Below are positions 38,587 through 48,763 of a DNA stretch of 64,000 nt, piece by piece. Source of the DNA: Pseudomonas sp. ATCC 13867 (GTDB lineage Bacteria > Pseudomonadota > Gammaproteobacteria > Pseudomonadales > Pseudomonadaceae). The first letter of the stretch is position 1. The number at the start of each line of letters is the position of its first letter. The notes under the pieces were generated by a model, which made no database searches, was not told the DNA's origin, and saw only the letters and a program-made list of their open reading frames with translations. Position numbers and translations under genes: made by a program. The stretch lies in assembly GCF_000349845.1 (NCBI RefSeq), contig NC_020829.1:4285001-4349000 (forward strand), in the 5' to 3' direction.

Positions 38587-40122
38587 TCACTCCTGTATCT
38601 GCACGGTCTGGATGACGTTGCGCTTGTCCACGGCCTTGCCGCCGAACAGGTTCACGCCGGAGTTGCTGGAGCAACCATTGCCGAAGCTGAAGCCGCAACC
38701 CGAACGCTCGGCGAAGGCATCCGACAGCGCTTCCTCGCGGTGGGCGGTCGGAATGACGAAGCGGTCTTCGTAGTTGGCGATCGCCAGGTAGCGGTACATC
38801 TCTTCCACCTGGTTCACAGAGAGGCCGACCTTCTTCAGCACTTCCAGGTCCTGCTTGCCTTCCACGTGCTCGGCACGCTTGTAGGCGCGCATGGCCAGCA
38901 GGCGCTTGAGGGCCAGCAGCACCGGGGCGGTATCGCCAGCGGTCAGCAGGTTGGCCAGGTACTGCACGGGGATGCGCAGGGACTCGACGTCCGGGATCAC
39001 CCCGTCGCTGCCGATGTGACCTTCGGCAGCAGCATTCTGGATCGGCGACAGCGGCGGCACGTACCAGACCATCGGCAGGGTGCGGTATTCCGGGTGCAGC
39101 GGCAGGGCCAGTTTCCAGTCCATCGCCAGCTTGTATACCGGGGACTTCTGCGCGGACTCGATGACGCTGTCCGGTACGCCGTCCTTGCGGGCCTGCTCGA
39201 TCACTTTCGGGTCGAACGGATCGAGGAAGATTTCCAGCTGCTTCTGGTACAGGTCGCGCTCGTTCTCGCAGGTGGCCACTTCGTGGATGCGGTCGGCGTC
39301 ATACAGCAGCACGCCGAGGTAGCGGATGCGGCCCACGCAGGTTTCCGAGCAGACGGTCGGCTGACCAGCCTCGATGCGCGGGTAGCAGAAGATGCACTTC
39401 TCGGATTTGCCGCTCTTCCAGTTGAAGTAGATCTTCTTGTACGGGCAACCGCTGATGCACATGCGCCAGCCGCGGCACTTGTCCTGGTCGATCAGGACGA
39501 TGCCGTCTTCCTCGCGCTTGTAGATCGCGCCGCTGGGGCACGACGCCACGCATGCCGGGTTCAGGCAGTGCTCGCACAGGCGCGGCAGGTACATCATGAA
39601 GGTGTTTTCGTACTCGCCGTAGATGTCCGCCTGGACCTTGTCGAAGTTCTTGTCCTTGCGACGCTTGGCGAACTCGGTGCCGAGGATCTCTTCCCAGTTC
39701 GGGCCCCACTCGATCTTCTGCATGCGCTGGCCGGAGATCAGCGAGCGCGGGCGGGCAACCGGCTGGTGCTGGGCCTTGGGCGCGGTGTGCAGGTGCTGGT
39801 AGTCGAAGTCGAAGGGCTCGTAGTAGTCATCGATTTCCGGCAGGTCCGGGTTGGCGAAGATGTTCGCCAGCACGCGGAACTTGCCGCCGATGCGCGGGGC
39901 GATGGAGCCGTCGGCGTTACGCTTCCAGCCACCCTTCCACTTCTCCTGGTTCTCCCACTCTTTGGGGTAACCGATGCCGGGCTTGGTTTCGACGTTGTTG
40001 AACCAGGCGTACTCGACGCCTTCGCGGCTGGTCCAGACGTTCTTGCAGGTGATGGAGCAGGTGTGGCAACCGATGCACTTGTCGAGGTTCAGCACCATGC
40101 CGACTTGCGAACGAATTTTCAT
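38587..40122 (-). CDS. narH: NarH, iron-sulfur subunit of respiratory nitrate reductase
   Basis: The 511-residue ferredoxin-like subunit carries four cluster motifs. CIGCHTCSITC starts at Cys16, followed by CEHCLNPACVASC, then CRGWRMCISGC, where Trp replaces one Cys and makes the 3Fe-4S site. The last is CIFCYPRIEAGQPTVCSETC. It wires NarI to NarG. The ending is glycine/serine-rich with FSFGNGCSSNSG. It is adjacent to narG (11 nt). Confidence 0.97.
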   Translation of the reverse strand: MKIRSQVGMVLNLDKCIGCHTCSITCKNVWTSREGVEYAWFNNVETKPGIGYPKEWENQEKWKGGWKRNADGSIAPRIGGKFRVLANIFANPDLPEIDDYYEPFDFDYQHLHTAPKAQHQPVARPRSLISGQRMQKIEWGPNWEEILGTEFAKRRKDKNFDKVQADIYGEYENTFMMYLPRLCEHCLNPACVASCPSGAIYKREEDGIVLIDQDKCRGWRMCISGCPYKKIYFNWKSGKSEKCIFCYPRIEAGQPTVCSETCVGRIRYLGVLLYDADRIHEVATCENERDLYQKQLEIFLDPFDPKVIEQARKDGVPDSVIESAQKSPVYKLAMDWKLALPLHPEYRTLPMVWYVPPLSPIQNAAAEGHIGSDGVIPDVESLRIPVQYLANLLTAGDTAPVLLALKRLLAMRAYKRAEHVEGKQDLEVLKKVGLSVNQVEEMYRYLAIANYEDRFVIPTAHREEALSDAFAERSGCGFSFGNGCSSNSGVNLFGGKAVDKRNVIQTVQIQE

Positions 40123-40133
40123 GGCAGTAATCC

Positions 40134-43100
40134 TCAAATGTCCTGGGGCAGCGGTTGCGGCAGAGCGTCACCGCCCAGCCCGCCGTGCTCCGGCTCGTCG
40201 AGCCAGTCAACCTTGTTCATCTTGCGCACCACGACGAACTCGTCGCGGTTGCAGCCGACGGTGCCGTAGTAGTTGAAGCCCCATGCCTGCTGGGCATAGC
40301 CGCCGATCATGTGGGTGGGCTTGAGCACCACACGGGTCACCGAGTTGTGGTGACCGCCGCGGGTGCCGGTAGTCTCGCTGCCCGGCAGGTTCACGATGCG
40401 TTCCTGGGCGTGGTACATCATCACCATGCCGTCCTTCACGCGCTGGCTGACCACCGCGCGGCAGGTCGCGGCGCCGTTGGCGTTGAAGACTTCGACCCAG
40501 TCGTTGTCCTCGATGCCGGCGCGCTTGGCGTCGTTCTCGCTCATCCAGATGATCGGGCCACCGCGCGACAGGGTGAGCATCAGCAGGTTGTCGGTGTAGG
40601 TGGAGTGGATGCCCCACTTCTGGTGCGGGGTGATCCAGTTCAGGGTGATCTCGGTGTTGCCGTTGGGCTTCTTGTTGAACAGCTTGTCGGTGCTGCGGGT
40701 GTTGACCGGCGGCCGGTAGCTGACGAAGCCCTCGCCGAAGGCCTGCATCCAGGGGTGATCCTGGTAGAACTGCTGGCGGCCGGTGATGGTGCGCCACGGG
40801 ATCATCTCGTGGACGTTGGTGTAGCCGGCGTTGTAGCTCACGTGCTCGTCTTCCAGGCCCGACCAGGTGGGGCTGGAGATGATCTTGCGCGGCTGCGCCT
40901 GGATGTCGCGGAAGCGGATTTTCTCTTCTTCCTTGGGCAGCGCCAGGTGGGCGTGCTCACGGCCGGTGAAGACCGACAGCGCGTCCCAGGCCTTCACGGC
41001 GACCTGGCCATTGGTTTCCGGCGCCAGGGCGAGAATCACCTCGGCGGCGTCGATGGCGCTCTCGATGCGCGGGCGGCCTTCGCTGATGCCGGTCTCGGTG
41101 ACCTTGTGGTTCAGCTCGCCAAGCAGCTTGATTTCCTTGTCGGTGTTCCAGCCGATGCCCTTGCCGCCATTGCCGAGCTTGTCGAGCAGCGGGCCGAGGG
41201 AGGTGAACTTCTTGTAGGTGTTGGGGTAGTCACGCTCGACCACGTGCAGGGTCGGCATGGTCTTGCCCGGCATGGGTTCGCACTCGCCCTTCTTCCAGTC
41301 GCTGCCGCCGAACGGCTGCGCGAGTTCGTTGGCGGTGTCGTGCAGCAGCGGCACGGTGACCAGGTCCTTCTCCACGCCCAGGTGGCCGACGGAGACTTCG
41401 GAGAACTTCTTGGCGATCGCCTTGTAGATCTCCCAGTCGCTCTTGGCTTCCCAGGCCGGGTCGGTGGCGGCCGACAGCGGGTGGATGAAGGGGTGCATGT
41501 CGGAGGTGTTGAGGTCGTCCTTCTCGTACCAGGTCGCGGTCGGCAGGACGATGTCCGAGTACATGCAGGTGGAGGACATGCGGAAGTCCAGGGTGGTGAC
41601 CAGGTCCAGCTTGCCTTCGGCCCCCTGGTCGACCCAGTCGACTTCGCCCGGGCACGGGCCGCCGGCCTTGCCGAGGTCGTCGTTCATCACGCCGTTCTTC
41701 GTACCCAGCAGGTACTTGAGCATGTACTCGTGGCCCTTGCCCGAGGAGCCGAGCAGGTTGGAGCGCCAGATGAACATGTTGCGCGGGAAGTTCTGCGGAT
41801 CGTCCGGCGCCTCGCTGGCCACGCGCAGGTTGCCAGCCTTGAGCTCGCGGACCACGTAGTCCTGCACCGGGATACCGGCACGCTCGGCGTCGGCGGCGAT
41901 GTGCAGCGGGTTGCGGTTGAGCTGCGGGGCGGACGGCAGCCAGCCCATGCGTTCGGCGCGGATGTTGTAGTCCAGCGCGTGCTCGGGGAACTGCTTGGTG
42001 TCGGCCAGCGGCGAGAGGACTTCGTGCATCGAGATCTTCTCGTGGCGCCATTGCGAGCTGTGCAGGTAGAAGAAGCTGGTGCCGTTCATCTGCCGTGGCG
42101 GGCGGCTCCAGTCGGTGCCGAAGGCCAGCGGGACCCAGCCGGTCTGCGGACGGAGTTTTTCCTGGCCGACGTAGTGCGCCCAGCCGCCGCCGCTCTGGCC
42201 GATGCAACCGCACATCATCAGCATGTTGATGACCGCGCGGTAGTTCATGTCCATGTGGTACCAGTGGTTCATCGCCGCGCCGATGATCACCATCGCCTTG
42301 CCGCGGGTCTTGTCGGCACTGTCGGCGAACTCGCGGGCCACCTGGATCGCGCGGGCCGCCGGTACGCCGGTGATGCGGGCCTGCCAGGCCGGGGTGTAGG
42401 GCACGTCGGCGTCGGTGTAGGAAGCCGCCACGTTGGCGCCGCCCAGGCCACGGTCGACGCTGTAGTTGGCCATCTGCAGGTCATACACGGTGGCGACGCG
42501 CAGGGTCTTGCCGTCGGCGCCGGTCACTTCGCGGAACGGCACGCGGCGCACCAGCACCTCGTCGTTGTCCACGCCCTTGAAGTGCGGGTGCTCCTGCCCG
42601 GCGAAGTACGGGAAGGCCACGTCGCAGGCCTTTTCCGGGCCGTCGATCAGGGTCAGGGCCAGGCGGGTATCACGCTTCTCGCCGCCTTCCTTCTCCTCGA
42701 TGTTCCACTTGCCCGACTCGCCCCAGCGGTAGCCGATGGTGCCGGTGGGCGAGACCAGTTCGCCGGAGATTTCGTCCAGGCCGATGGTCTTCCACTCGGG
42801 GTTGTTATCCTGGCCGAGGTTGTTCGCCAGGTCTGCCGCGCGCAGGTAGCGGGTCGGCTTGAGTACACCGTCGGTGTGCGGCTCCAGCAGCACCAGCATC
42901 GGCATGTCGGTGTACTGGCGGCAGTAATCGACGAAGTAGGCGCTGGGCTTCTCGAGGTGGAATTCCTTGAGGATGACGTGACCAAAAGCCATGCCCAGTG
43001 CGGCGTCGGTGCCCTGCTTGGGGTTGAGCCAGAGGTCGGTGAGCTTGGCCACCTCGGAGTAGTCCGGGGTGACGGACACGGTCTTGGTGCCCTTGTAGCG

Positions 43101-43913
43101 GACTTCGGTGAAGAAGTGTGCGTCGGGGGTACGGGTCTGCGGGACGTTGGAGCCCCAGGCGATGATGTAGCTGGAGTTGTACCAGTCGGCGGACTCCGGC
43201 ACGTCGGTCTGCTCGCCCCAGATCTGCGGGCTGGCAGGCGGCAGGTCGCAATACCAGTCGTAGAAGGACAGGCACACGCCGCCGATCAGCGACAGGTAAC
43301 GGGCGCCAGCGGCATAGCTGACCATCGACATGGCCGGGATCGGCGAGAAGCCGACGACGCGGTCCGGGCCGTAGACCTTGGCGGTGTAGACGTTGGCGGC
43401 GGCGATGATCTCGGTGACTTCGTTCCAGCTGGAGCGGACGAAACCACCCAGGCCGCGCTCGCTCTTGTAGCTCTTGGCCTTGGCCGAGTCCTCGACGATG
43501 CTGGCCCAGGCGTCCACCGGATCGTTGTGGGTGGTGCGTGCTTCACGCCAGAGCTTGAGCAGCGGCTTGCGCACCTTGGGGTACTTCAGGCGGTTGGCGC
43601 TGTAGATGTACCAGGAGTAGCTGGCGCCACGGGGGCAGCCGCGCGGCTCGTGGTTGGGCAGGTCCGGGCGGGTGCGCGGGTAGTCGGTCTGCTGGGTTTC
43701 CCAGGTGATCAGGCCGTTCTTCACGTAGATTTTCCAGGAGCACGATCCTGTGCAGTTCACCCCGTGGGTGGAGCGCACGATCTTGTCGTGCTGCCAGCGC
43801 TGCCGATAACTGTTTTCCCAGGCACGGCTCTCGTTGCTGACTTCGCCATGACCATCAGCGAATTCACCCTGCTTCTTCTTGAAGAATTGCAGGCGGTCGA
43901 GCAGGTAACTCAT
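40134..43913 (-). CDS. narG: NarG, catalytic subunit of respiratory nitrate reductase
   Basis: The 1259-residue molybdenum enzyme reduces nitrate to nitrite in the cytoplasm. The N-terminal FS0 cluster ligands are His50, Cys54, Cys58 and Cys93 (STHGVNCTGSC and RGCPRGAS). Molybdopterin-binding segments follow, including YIIAWGSNVPQTRTPDAHF, near the region expected for the Mo-ligating Asp. Length equals the family value. No Tat signal is present, as expected for a membrane-tethered cytoplasmic enzyme. It lies 96 nt after narK2. Confidence 0.97.
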   Translation of the reverse strand: MSYLLDRLQFFKKKQGEFADGHGEVSNESRAWENSYRQRWQHDKIVRSTHGVNCTGSCSWKIYVKNGLITWETQQTDYPRTRPDLPNHEPRGCPRGASYSWYIYSANRLKYPKVRKPLLKLWREARTTHNDPVDAWASIVEDSAKAKSYKSERGLGGFVRSSWNEVTEIIAAANVYTAKVYGPDRVVGFSPIPAMSMVSYAAGARYLSLIGGVCLSFYDWYCDLPPASPQIWGEQTDVPESADWYNSSYIIAWGSNVPQTRTPDAHFFTEVRYKGTKTVSVTPDYSEVAKLTDLWLNPKQGTDAALGMAFGHVILKEFHLEKPSAYFVDYCRQYTDMPMLVLLEPHTDGVLKPTRYLRAADLANNLGQDNNPEWKTIGLDEISGELVSPTGTIGYRWGESGKWNIEEKEGGEKRDTRLALTLIDGPEKACDVAFPYFAGQEHPHFKGVDNDEVLVRRVPFREVTGADGKTLRVATVYDLQMANYSVDRGLGGANVAASYTDADVPYTPAWQARITGVPAARAIQVAREFADSADKTRGKAMVIIGAAMNHWYHMDMNYRAVINMLMMCGCIGQSGGGWAHYVGQEKLRPQTGWVPLAFGTDWSRPPRQMNGTSFFYLHSSQWRHEKISMHEVLSPLADTKQFPEHALDYNIRAERMGWLPSAPQLNRNPLHIAADAERAGIPVQDYVVRELKAGNLRVASEAPDDPQNFPRNMFIWRSNLLGSSGKGHEYMLKYLLGTKNGVMNDDLGKAGGPCPGEVDWVDQGAEGKLDLVTTLDFRMSSTCMYSDIVLPTATWYEKDDLNTSDMHPFIHPLSAATDPAWEAKSDWEIYKAIAKKFSEVSVGHLGVEKDLVTVPLLHDTANELAQPFGGSDWKKGECEPMPGKTMPTLHVVERDYPNTYKKFTSLGPLLDKLGNGGKGIGWNTDKEIKLLGELNHKVTETGISEGRPRIESAIDAAEVILALAPETNGQVAVKAWDALSVFTGREHAHLALPKEEEKIRFRDIQAQPRKIISSPTWSGLEDEHVSYNAGYTNVHEMIPWRTITGRQQFYQDHPWMQAFGEGFVSYRPPVNTRSTDKLFNKKPNGNTEITLNWITPHQKWGIHSTYTDNLLMLTLSRGGPIIWMSENDAKRAGIEDNDWVEVFNANGAATCRAVVSQRVKDGMVMMYHAQERIVNLPGSETTGTRGGHHNSVTRVVLKPTHMIGGYAQQAWGFNYYGTVGCNRDEFVVVRKMNKVDWLDEPEHGGLGGDALPQPLPQDI

Positions 43914-44009
43914 CTATATCTCCTCACCCGGTCTACGCCGGGCGTTCAAACGCTAATCAAGCTCGCGGAACGGTGGGATGGCGGACGCACGGCGCGCCCG
44001 CCACAGCAA

Positions 44010-45413
44010 TCAGCAGGGGCTCTCGGCCCCTTTGCGGGCGTACCACCACCAGGTGGCGACGATGCAGCTCAGGTAGTACGCGACGAACACGTAGAGGGCA
44101 CCCTCGGCGCTGCCGGTCATGTCCAGCGAAGTGCCGAAGGCCTTGGGAATGAAGAAGCCGCCGAAGGCGCCGATGGCGGCGGAGAAGCCGATCACCGCAG
44201 CCGACTCCATGCTGGCGTTCTTGGTTGCCTGGGCTTCGGTGAAGCCGCCCCGCTTCAGGCGTGCGGCCCACTCGTTGCGGAAGATCACCGGGATCATGCG
44301 GAAGGTGCTGCCGTTGCCGATGCCGGCGAAGAAGAACAGCCCGATGAAGGAGCCGAGGAAGCCGAAGAAGCTGCCGGCGTTGCCAGCGCTGGGCAGGAAG
44401 CTGATCACCGCGAACACCCCGGCGATCATCGCCGCGTAGTTCCACAGGGTGATGCGCGCGCCGCCGAACTTGTCCGCCAGCCAGCCACCCAGCGGCCGGC
44501 TCAGGGCGCCTACCAGCGGGCCGAGGAAGGCGTACTGCAGCGGGTTGATGTCCGGGAACTGGGTCTTGCTGAGCATGGCGAAGCCGGCGGAGAAGCCGAT
44601 GAACGAGCCGAAGGTGGCCACGTACAGCCAGCACATCAGCCAGTTGTGCTTGCGCTTGAAGATCACCGACTGCTCGCGGAACGAAGCCTTCGCATCGGCG
44701 ATGTCGTTCATGCCGAACCAGGCGGCGATGGAGACCACGGCGATGAAGGGCACCCAGATCCAGCCGGCGTTCTGCAGGAACAGGCGACCGCCATCACTCA
44801 GCTGCTGCGGCTCGCCGCCAAAGGCGCCGAACAGGCCACCGGCAACGGCCAGCGGGACGGCGAACTGCATCACCGAGACGCCCAGGTTGCCCAGGCCGGC
44901 GTTCAGGCCCAGGGCGGTGCCCTGCTGGTTCTTGGGGTAGAAGAAGCTGATGTTGGACATGCTGGAGGCGAAGTTGCCGCCGCCGAAGCCGCACAGCAGC
45001 GCGATGGTCGCGAACACCCAGTACGGGGTGGTCGGGTCCTGCACGGCGAAGCCCAGCCAGATGCAGGGGATCAACAGCGAGGCGGTGGACAGCGCGGTCC
45101 AGCGGCGGCCGCCGACCATCGGCACCATGAAGGAGTAGAACACCCGCAGGGTGGCGCCGGAGATCGACGGCAGCGCGGCGAGCAGGAACAGCTGGTCGTT
45201 GCTGAAGCTGAAACCGGCGGCGTTCAGGCGCACGGTGACGGTGCTCCAGATCATCCATACGGCGAAGGCCAGGAGCAGCGCGGGGATCGAGATCCACAGG
45301 TTGCGCGCGGCGATACGCTTGCCGCTGCGCGCCCAGAACTCGGAGTCCTCGGGGCGCCAGTCGATCAGCAGCGGACCGCTGGCGGCTTTGAGTTGGGTGT
45401 TCATCATGCCCAT
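44010..45413 (-). CDS. narK2: NarK2, nitrate/nitrite transporter
   Basis: The 467-residue major-facilitator protein has 12 membrane segments and the nitrate-signature stretches (GFGGGNFASSMSNISFFYP near 140-160, AGLGNLGVSVMQF). This places it with NarK2-type nitrate/nitrite antiporters. It imports nitrate and exports nitrite for NarG. The start may be any of three close ATGs; the first is listed. It follows narK1 by 12 nt. Confidence 0.95.
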   Translation of the reverse strand: MGMMNTQLKAASGPLLIDWRPEDSEFWARSGKRIAARNLWISIPALLLAFAVWMIWSTVTVRLNAAGFSFSNDQLFLLAALPSISGATLRVFYSFMVPMVGGRRWTALSTASLLIPCIWLGFAVQDPTTPYWVFATIALLCGFGGGNFASSMSNISFFYPKNQQGTALGLNAGLGNLGVSVMQFAVPLAVAGGLFGAFGGEPQQLSDGGRLFLQNAGWIWVPFIAVVSIAAWFGMNDIADAKASFREQSVIFKRKHNWLMCWLYVATFGSFIGFSAGFAMLSKTQFPDINPLQYAFLGPLVGALSRPLGGWLADKFGGARITLWNYAAMIAGVFAVISFLPSAGNAGSFFGFLGSFIGLFFFAGIGNGSTFRMIPVIFRNEWAARLKRGGFTEAQATKNASMESAAVIGFSAAIGAFGGFFIPKAFGTSLDMTGSAEGALYVFVAYYLSCIVATWWWYARKGAESPC

Positions 45414-45425
45414 GACGGCACTACC

Positions 45426-46727
45426 TCAGGATTGACTGAAAGGAATGGGGGTAGCGTCGACGTCAGCCGCCTGGGCCTGACCGTCGAGACGTTGCTGCTG
45501 TTTGATCGCGTAGTGCATCCAGACCATGCAGATCACGGTCAGGCCGAACAGCAACATGAAGCAGGAGGAGCGCACGCCGATGTGGTCGGCGGCGTAGCCG
45601 AACAGGATGGGCAGGCAGAAGCCGCCGAGGCCGCCGATGACCCCGACCATGCCGCCGACGGTGCCCATGTTCTGCGGGTAGTAGTCGTGGATGATCCGGT
45701 ACACGCTGGCCTTGCCGAAGCCCTGGGCGATGCCGACGACGAACACCAGGAAGGTGAACAGCCAGACGTTCAGGCCGATGCCGAGACTCACGTCACCCTT
45801 GATGCCGTGGATGGTCATGGTGGTCGGCGGATAGGACAGGAAGAACAGGCAGACCAGGCAGATCCAGAACACGCCCCAGTTCACCGCGCGAGCGCCATAG
45901 TGGTCGCTGAACCAGCCGCCCAGGGCGCGGATCAGGCCCGATGGCAGGGTGAACAGCATGGTGATGAAGGATGCGGTGCGCAGGTCCAGGCCGTACTCGG
46001 CGATGTAGTACTTGGGCAGCCACAGGGCCAGGGCGACGAAGCCGCCGAAGACGAAGAAGTAGTACAGGCCGAAGCGCCACACGCGCAGTTCGCCCAGCGG
46101 CGCCAGTTGCTTGGCCAGGGTCGGGCGCGGGCGGCCCGGGTCGGCGTCGCCGCCCTTGGTGTGGGCCGGGTCCGTCCAGGTGCAGAACCAGAACAGCAGC
46201 GCGGTCACCAGCATGGCCACCGAGTAGATCTGCGGCACCATGCGCCAGCCGAAGGCAACCACGATCATCGGCGCCACCAGGTTGGTGATCGCGGCGCCCG
46301 CGTTGCCAGCGCCGAAGATGCCCATCGCGGTGCCCTGGCGCTCCTTCTCGAACCACGAGGAGGTGTAGGCGATGCCCACGGCGAAGGAGCCGCCGGCCAG
46401 GCCGACGAATAGGCCCAGCACCAGGTAGTGCCAGTAGAGGGTGGCGAAGGCCAGACCGTAGATCGGGATGGCCACCAGCAGCATGTGGATGAAGAACACG
46501 ATGCGCCCGCCGAAGCGGTCGGTGATCAGCCCTAGCGGCAGACGCACCAGCGAACCGGTCAAGATCGGTAGCGCCACCATCAGGCCGAACTGCGCCTCGG
46601 ACAGGCCCAGTTCCTCCTTGATGCGGATACCGATGATCGAAAACATCGTCCAGACCGCGAAGTTCACGGCGAACGCCAGTGTGCTCATGCCGAGCACGGA
46701 GTACTGTTTCTGACGATGAGACAACAT
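45426..46727 (-). CDS. narK1: NarK1, nitrate transporter
   Basis: The 433-residue major-facilitator protein has 12 segments and the signature GLAGGSFAVGIAYTSSWFEKERQGTAMG region. It belongs to NarK1-type nitrate/proton symporters, which work when the nitrite pool is still low. It is the first gene of narK1K2GHJI and sits downstream of the ANR and NarL sites. ATG 46727 is preferred because AGGAAGTGAG forms the ribosome site; an in-frame GTG at 46739 is possible. Confidence 0.94.
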   Translation of the reverse strand: MLSHRQKQYSVLGMSTLAFAVNFAVWTMFSIIGIRIKEELGLSEAQFGLMVALPILTGSLVRLPLGLITDRFGGRIVFFIHMLLVAIPIYGLAFATLYWHYLVLGLFVGLAGGSFAVGIAYTSSWFEKERQGTAMGIFGAGNAGAAITNLVAPMIVVAFGWRMVPQIYSVAMLVTALLFWFCTWTDPAHTKGGDADPGRPRPTLAKQLAPLGELRVWRFGLYYFFVFGGFVALALWLPKYYIAEYGLDLRTASFITMLFTLPSGLIRALGGWFSDHYGARAVNWGVFWICLVCLFFLSYPPTTMTIHGIKGDVSLGIGLNVWLFTFLVFVVGIAQGFGKASVYRIIHDYYPQNMGTVGGMVGVIGGLGGFCLPILFGYAADHIGVRSSCFMLLFGLTVICMVWMHYAIKQQQRLDGQAQAADVDATPIPFSQS

Positions 46728-46788
46728 GGCTAAGCTCACTTCCTGACAGCCTTTGCCCGCACGTTAGGTAAGGCTTAAGCCTCGTCTC

Positions 46789-46802
46789 TTGATCGCCATC
46801 AA
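46789..46802. promoter_or_regulatory. ANR/DNR (FNR-type) box, narK1 promoter
   Basis: TTGATCGCCATCAA is a perfect TTGAT-N4-ATCAA palindrome. It lies 62 bp before the narK1 ATG and 99 bp before the narX ATG. In P. aeruginosa, ANR controls narK1 from such a site, so oxygen control is expected. Confidence 0.9.
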
Positions 46803-46839
46803 TGAGCCAACGGGCGATTCATGAGCAGATGCGCGCCGC

Positions 46840-46855
46840 TACCTCCAAGTAGGTA
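46840..46855. promoter_or_regulatory. NarL-type 7-2-7 heptamer pair in the narK1-narX spacer
   Basis: TACCTCCAAGTAGGTA is a near-perfect inverted pair matching TACYYMT-N2-AKRRGTA except for the innermost base of each arm. It lies between the ANR box and narX. It fits nitrate-responsive NarL binding, consistent with NarXL being encoded here. Confidence 0.75.
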
Positions 46856-46900
46856 TCTACGAAATGAATGCTTAATTTATTGTTTTTAAAGGCATTTTTA

Positions 46901-48763
46901 ATGAACACCGCACCTTCGACCGAGCCTTCCGCGAACGACCGAATCTTTGTGGGTAGTCCGCCCGCCAGCCGCACGGCCCTGCGCAAATCCATCGTCGTCC
47001 GCTTCGGCTGCTACCTCACCCTGCTGGTTTCCCTGGCGCTCGCCGGCATGTTCAGCGCCCTGCTGTTCGCCGACTACTCGCACCAGGACGCCGCAGTGAT
47101 CAACCAGGCCGGCTCGCTGCGCATGCTCACTTACCGCCTGGCGCTGGATCCGTCGCCGATCAACCGCCAGGCGCTGCAGTCGACCCTCGCCGCGCGTCTG
47201 GACAACGACGAAATCACCCGCCTGCTGCGCCGCTCCGACGTCGACGCGCCGATCCGCCAGCAGCATGATCAGTTGCGCCAGGAGCTGAACAAGCTCGACC
47301 TCTCCCAGGAACCGACACTGAGCACCCTGGACACCTTCGTCAGCCACATCGATGCCTTCGTCGGCACGCTCCAGAACAACGCCGAGCAGCGCTCGCAGAT
47401 GCTCAGCACAGTGCAGGGCCTGTGCCTGTTCCTCAGCCTGCTGGTGGTCTTCATCAGCCTCTATGACCTGAGCTACCACGTGGTCGGTCCGCTGCGCGAC
47501 CTCACCAGCACCGCCCGCCGGCTCGGAGAGGGCGACCTCAGCGCGCGGGTCAGCAGCAGCGGCGAGGACGAACTGAGCCAACTGGGCGAACGCTTCAACC
47601 AGATGGCAACGGAGCTGCAGGCCATCTACCGCGAACTGGAGGCGCGGGTGGAAGACAAGACCCGCGACCTCTCCAACAGCCACCAGCGCCTGGAGCTGCT
47701 CTACGCCAGCGCCCGCCGCCTGGGCCAGGACCCCTATGACGAACGCACTCTGCAACCGCTGCTGAACCAGCTGGAGCGCGTACTGCAGGGCGGCAAGGTG
47801 ACCCTGTGCCTGAACAAGGACGGCGTTGAACGCGCCTACACCTCGCTCACTACCGACGGCATCACCGGCAGCTTCTGCCTGCAGGGCAACTGCGGCGACT
47901 GCCGCGCCCAGGCCGCCCACTGCGGCGAACCGAGCCGGGGCATCAACCCGTTACTGATGCAACCGCTGACCATCGGCGAACACCGCTTCGGCGAGCTGTT
48001 CATCGAGACCACCAGCGGCCGCCTGGAAGACTGGCAGCGGCAGTTCGTCGAAGGTTTCTGCGACAACATCGCGCGCACCTTCGCCCTGTCCCTGCAGCAG
48101 GAACAGGAAAACCGGCTGGCGCTGTTCGCCGAGCGCAGCACCATCGCCCGCGAGCTGCACGACTCGCTGGCACAGTCGCTGTCCTACCTGAAGATCCAGG
48201 TCAGCCGCCTGGCCACCCTGCTCAAGCGTGACGTGCCGCCGCAGAAGATCGAGGAAACCCTCGACGAGCTGCGCGAAGGCCTCAACAGCGCCTACCGCCA
48301 GCTGCGCGAACTGCTCACCACCTTCCGCCTGAGCCTGGAGCAATCCAGCCTGGAAGCGGCGCTGGTGAAGACCGTGGAAGAGTTCGGCGAGCGCGGCGAC
48401 CTGTCCATCGAACTGGACAACCGCCTGGCGCACATCCCTCTCAACCCCAACGAGGAAATCCACATCCTGCAGATCGTCCGCGAGGCGCTCTCCAATGTGG
48501 TGCGTCACGCCCAAGCGAGCCACGCCAAGGTGAGCCTCGCCGAAGACGCCGACGACCAGGTGTGCATCACCATCGATGATGACGGAGTGGGCTTTGACCC
48601 AGCGCAGAGCCGTAACGGCCACTATGGGCTTAGCATCATGCGTGAGCGCAGCCAGACTCTGGAAGCCACCTTCACCATCGTCCCGCGCGAACCGCTGGGC
48701 ACCCGTGTCAGCGTACGCTTCACCCACAAACCCCTGTCGCAACACCCGGAGAACCCCTCATGA
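46901..48763 (+). CDS. narX: NarX, nitrate-sensing histidine kinase
   Basis: The 620-residue membrane kinase has two membrane segments (about 37-60 and 170-190) flanking a periplasmic domain. That domain carries the P-box [16 protein letters not shown] for nitrate binding. HAMP, a signalling helix, and a Cys-rich central module ([16 protein letters not shown]) follow. The HisKA_3 box [19 protein letters not shown] contains the phosphorylated His, and the ATPase domain includes VGFDP and [11 protein letters not shown]. It phosphorylates NarL in response to nitrate. ATG 46901 follows AAAGG; a longer start at 46868 is possible. Confidence 0.96.
   Translation: MNTAPSTEPSANDRIFVGSPPASRTALRKSIVVRFGCYLTLLVSLALAGMFSALLFADYSHQDAAVINQAGSLRMLTYRLALDPSPINRQALQSTLAARLDNDEITRLLRRSDVDAPIRQQHDQLRQELNKLDLSQEPTLSTLDTFVSHIDAFVGTLQNNAEQRSQMLSTVQGLCLFLSLLVVFISLYDLSYHVVGPLRDLTSTARRLGEGDLSARVSSSGEDELSQLGERFNQMATELQAIYRELEARVEDKTRDLSNSHQRLELLYASARRLGQDPYDERTLQPLLNQLERVLQGGKVTLCLNKDGVERAYTSLTTDGITGSFCLQGNCGDCRAQAAHCGEPSRGINPLLMQPLTIGEHRFGELFIETTSGRLEDWQRQFVEGFCDNIARTFALSLQQEQENRLALFAERSTIARELHDSLAQSLSYLKIQVSRLATLLKRDVPPQKIEETLDELREGLNSAYRQLRELLTTFRLSLEQSSLEAALVKTVEEFGERGDLSIELDNRLAHIPLNPNEEIHILQIVREALSNVVRHAQASHAKVSLAEDADDQVCITIDDDGVGFDPAQSRNGHYGLSIMRERSQTLEATFTIVPREPLGTRVSVRFTHKPLSQHPENPS

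Noticed and set aside
40155..46412. Very long open frame (about 2000 codons) antisense to narG, narK2 and narK1
   Set aside because: High-GC codon bias in the real genes leaves the opposite strand open. The translation is low in complexity, Gln/Ala/Val/Gly-rich, with no recognisable domain.
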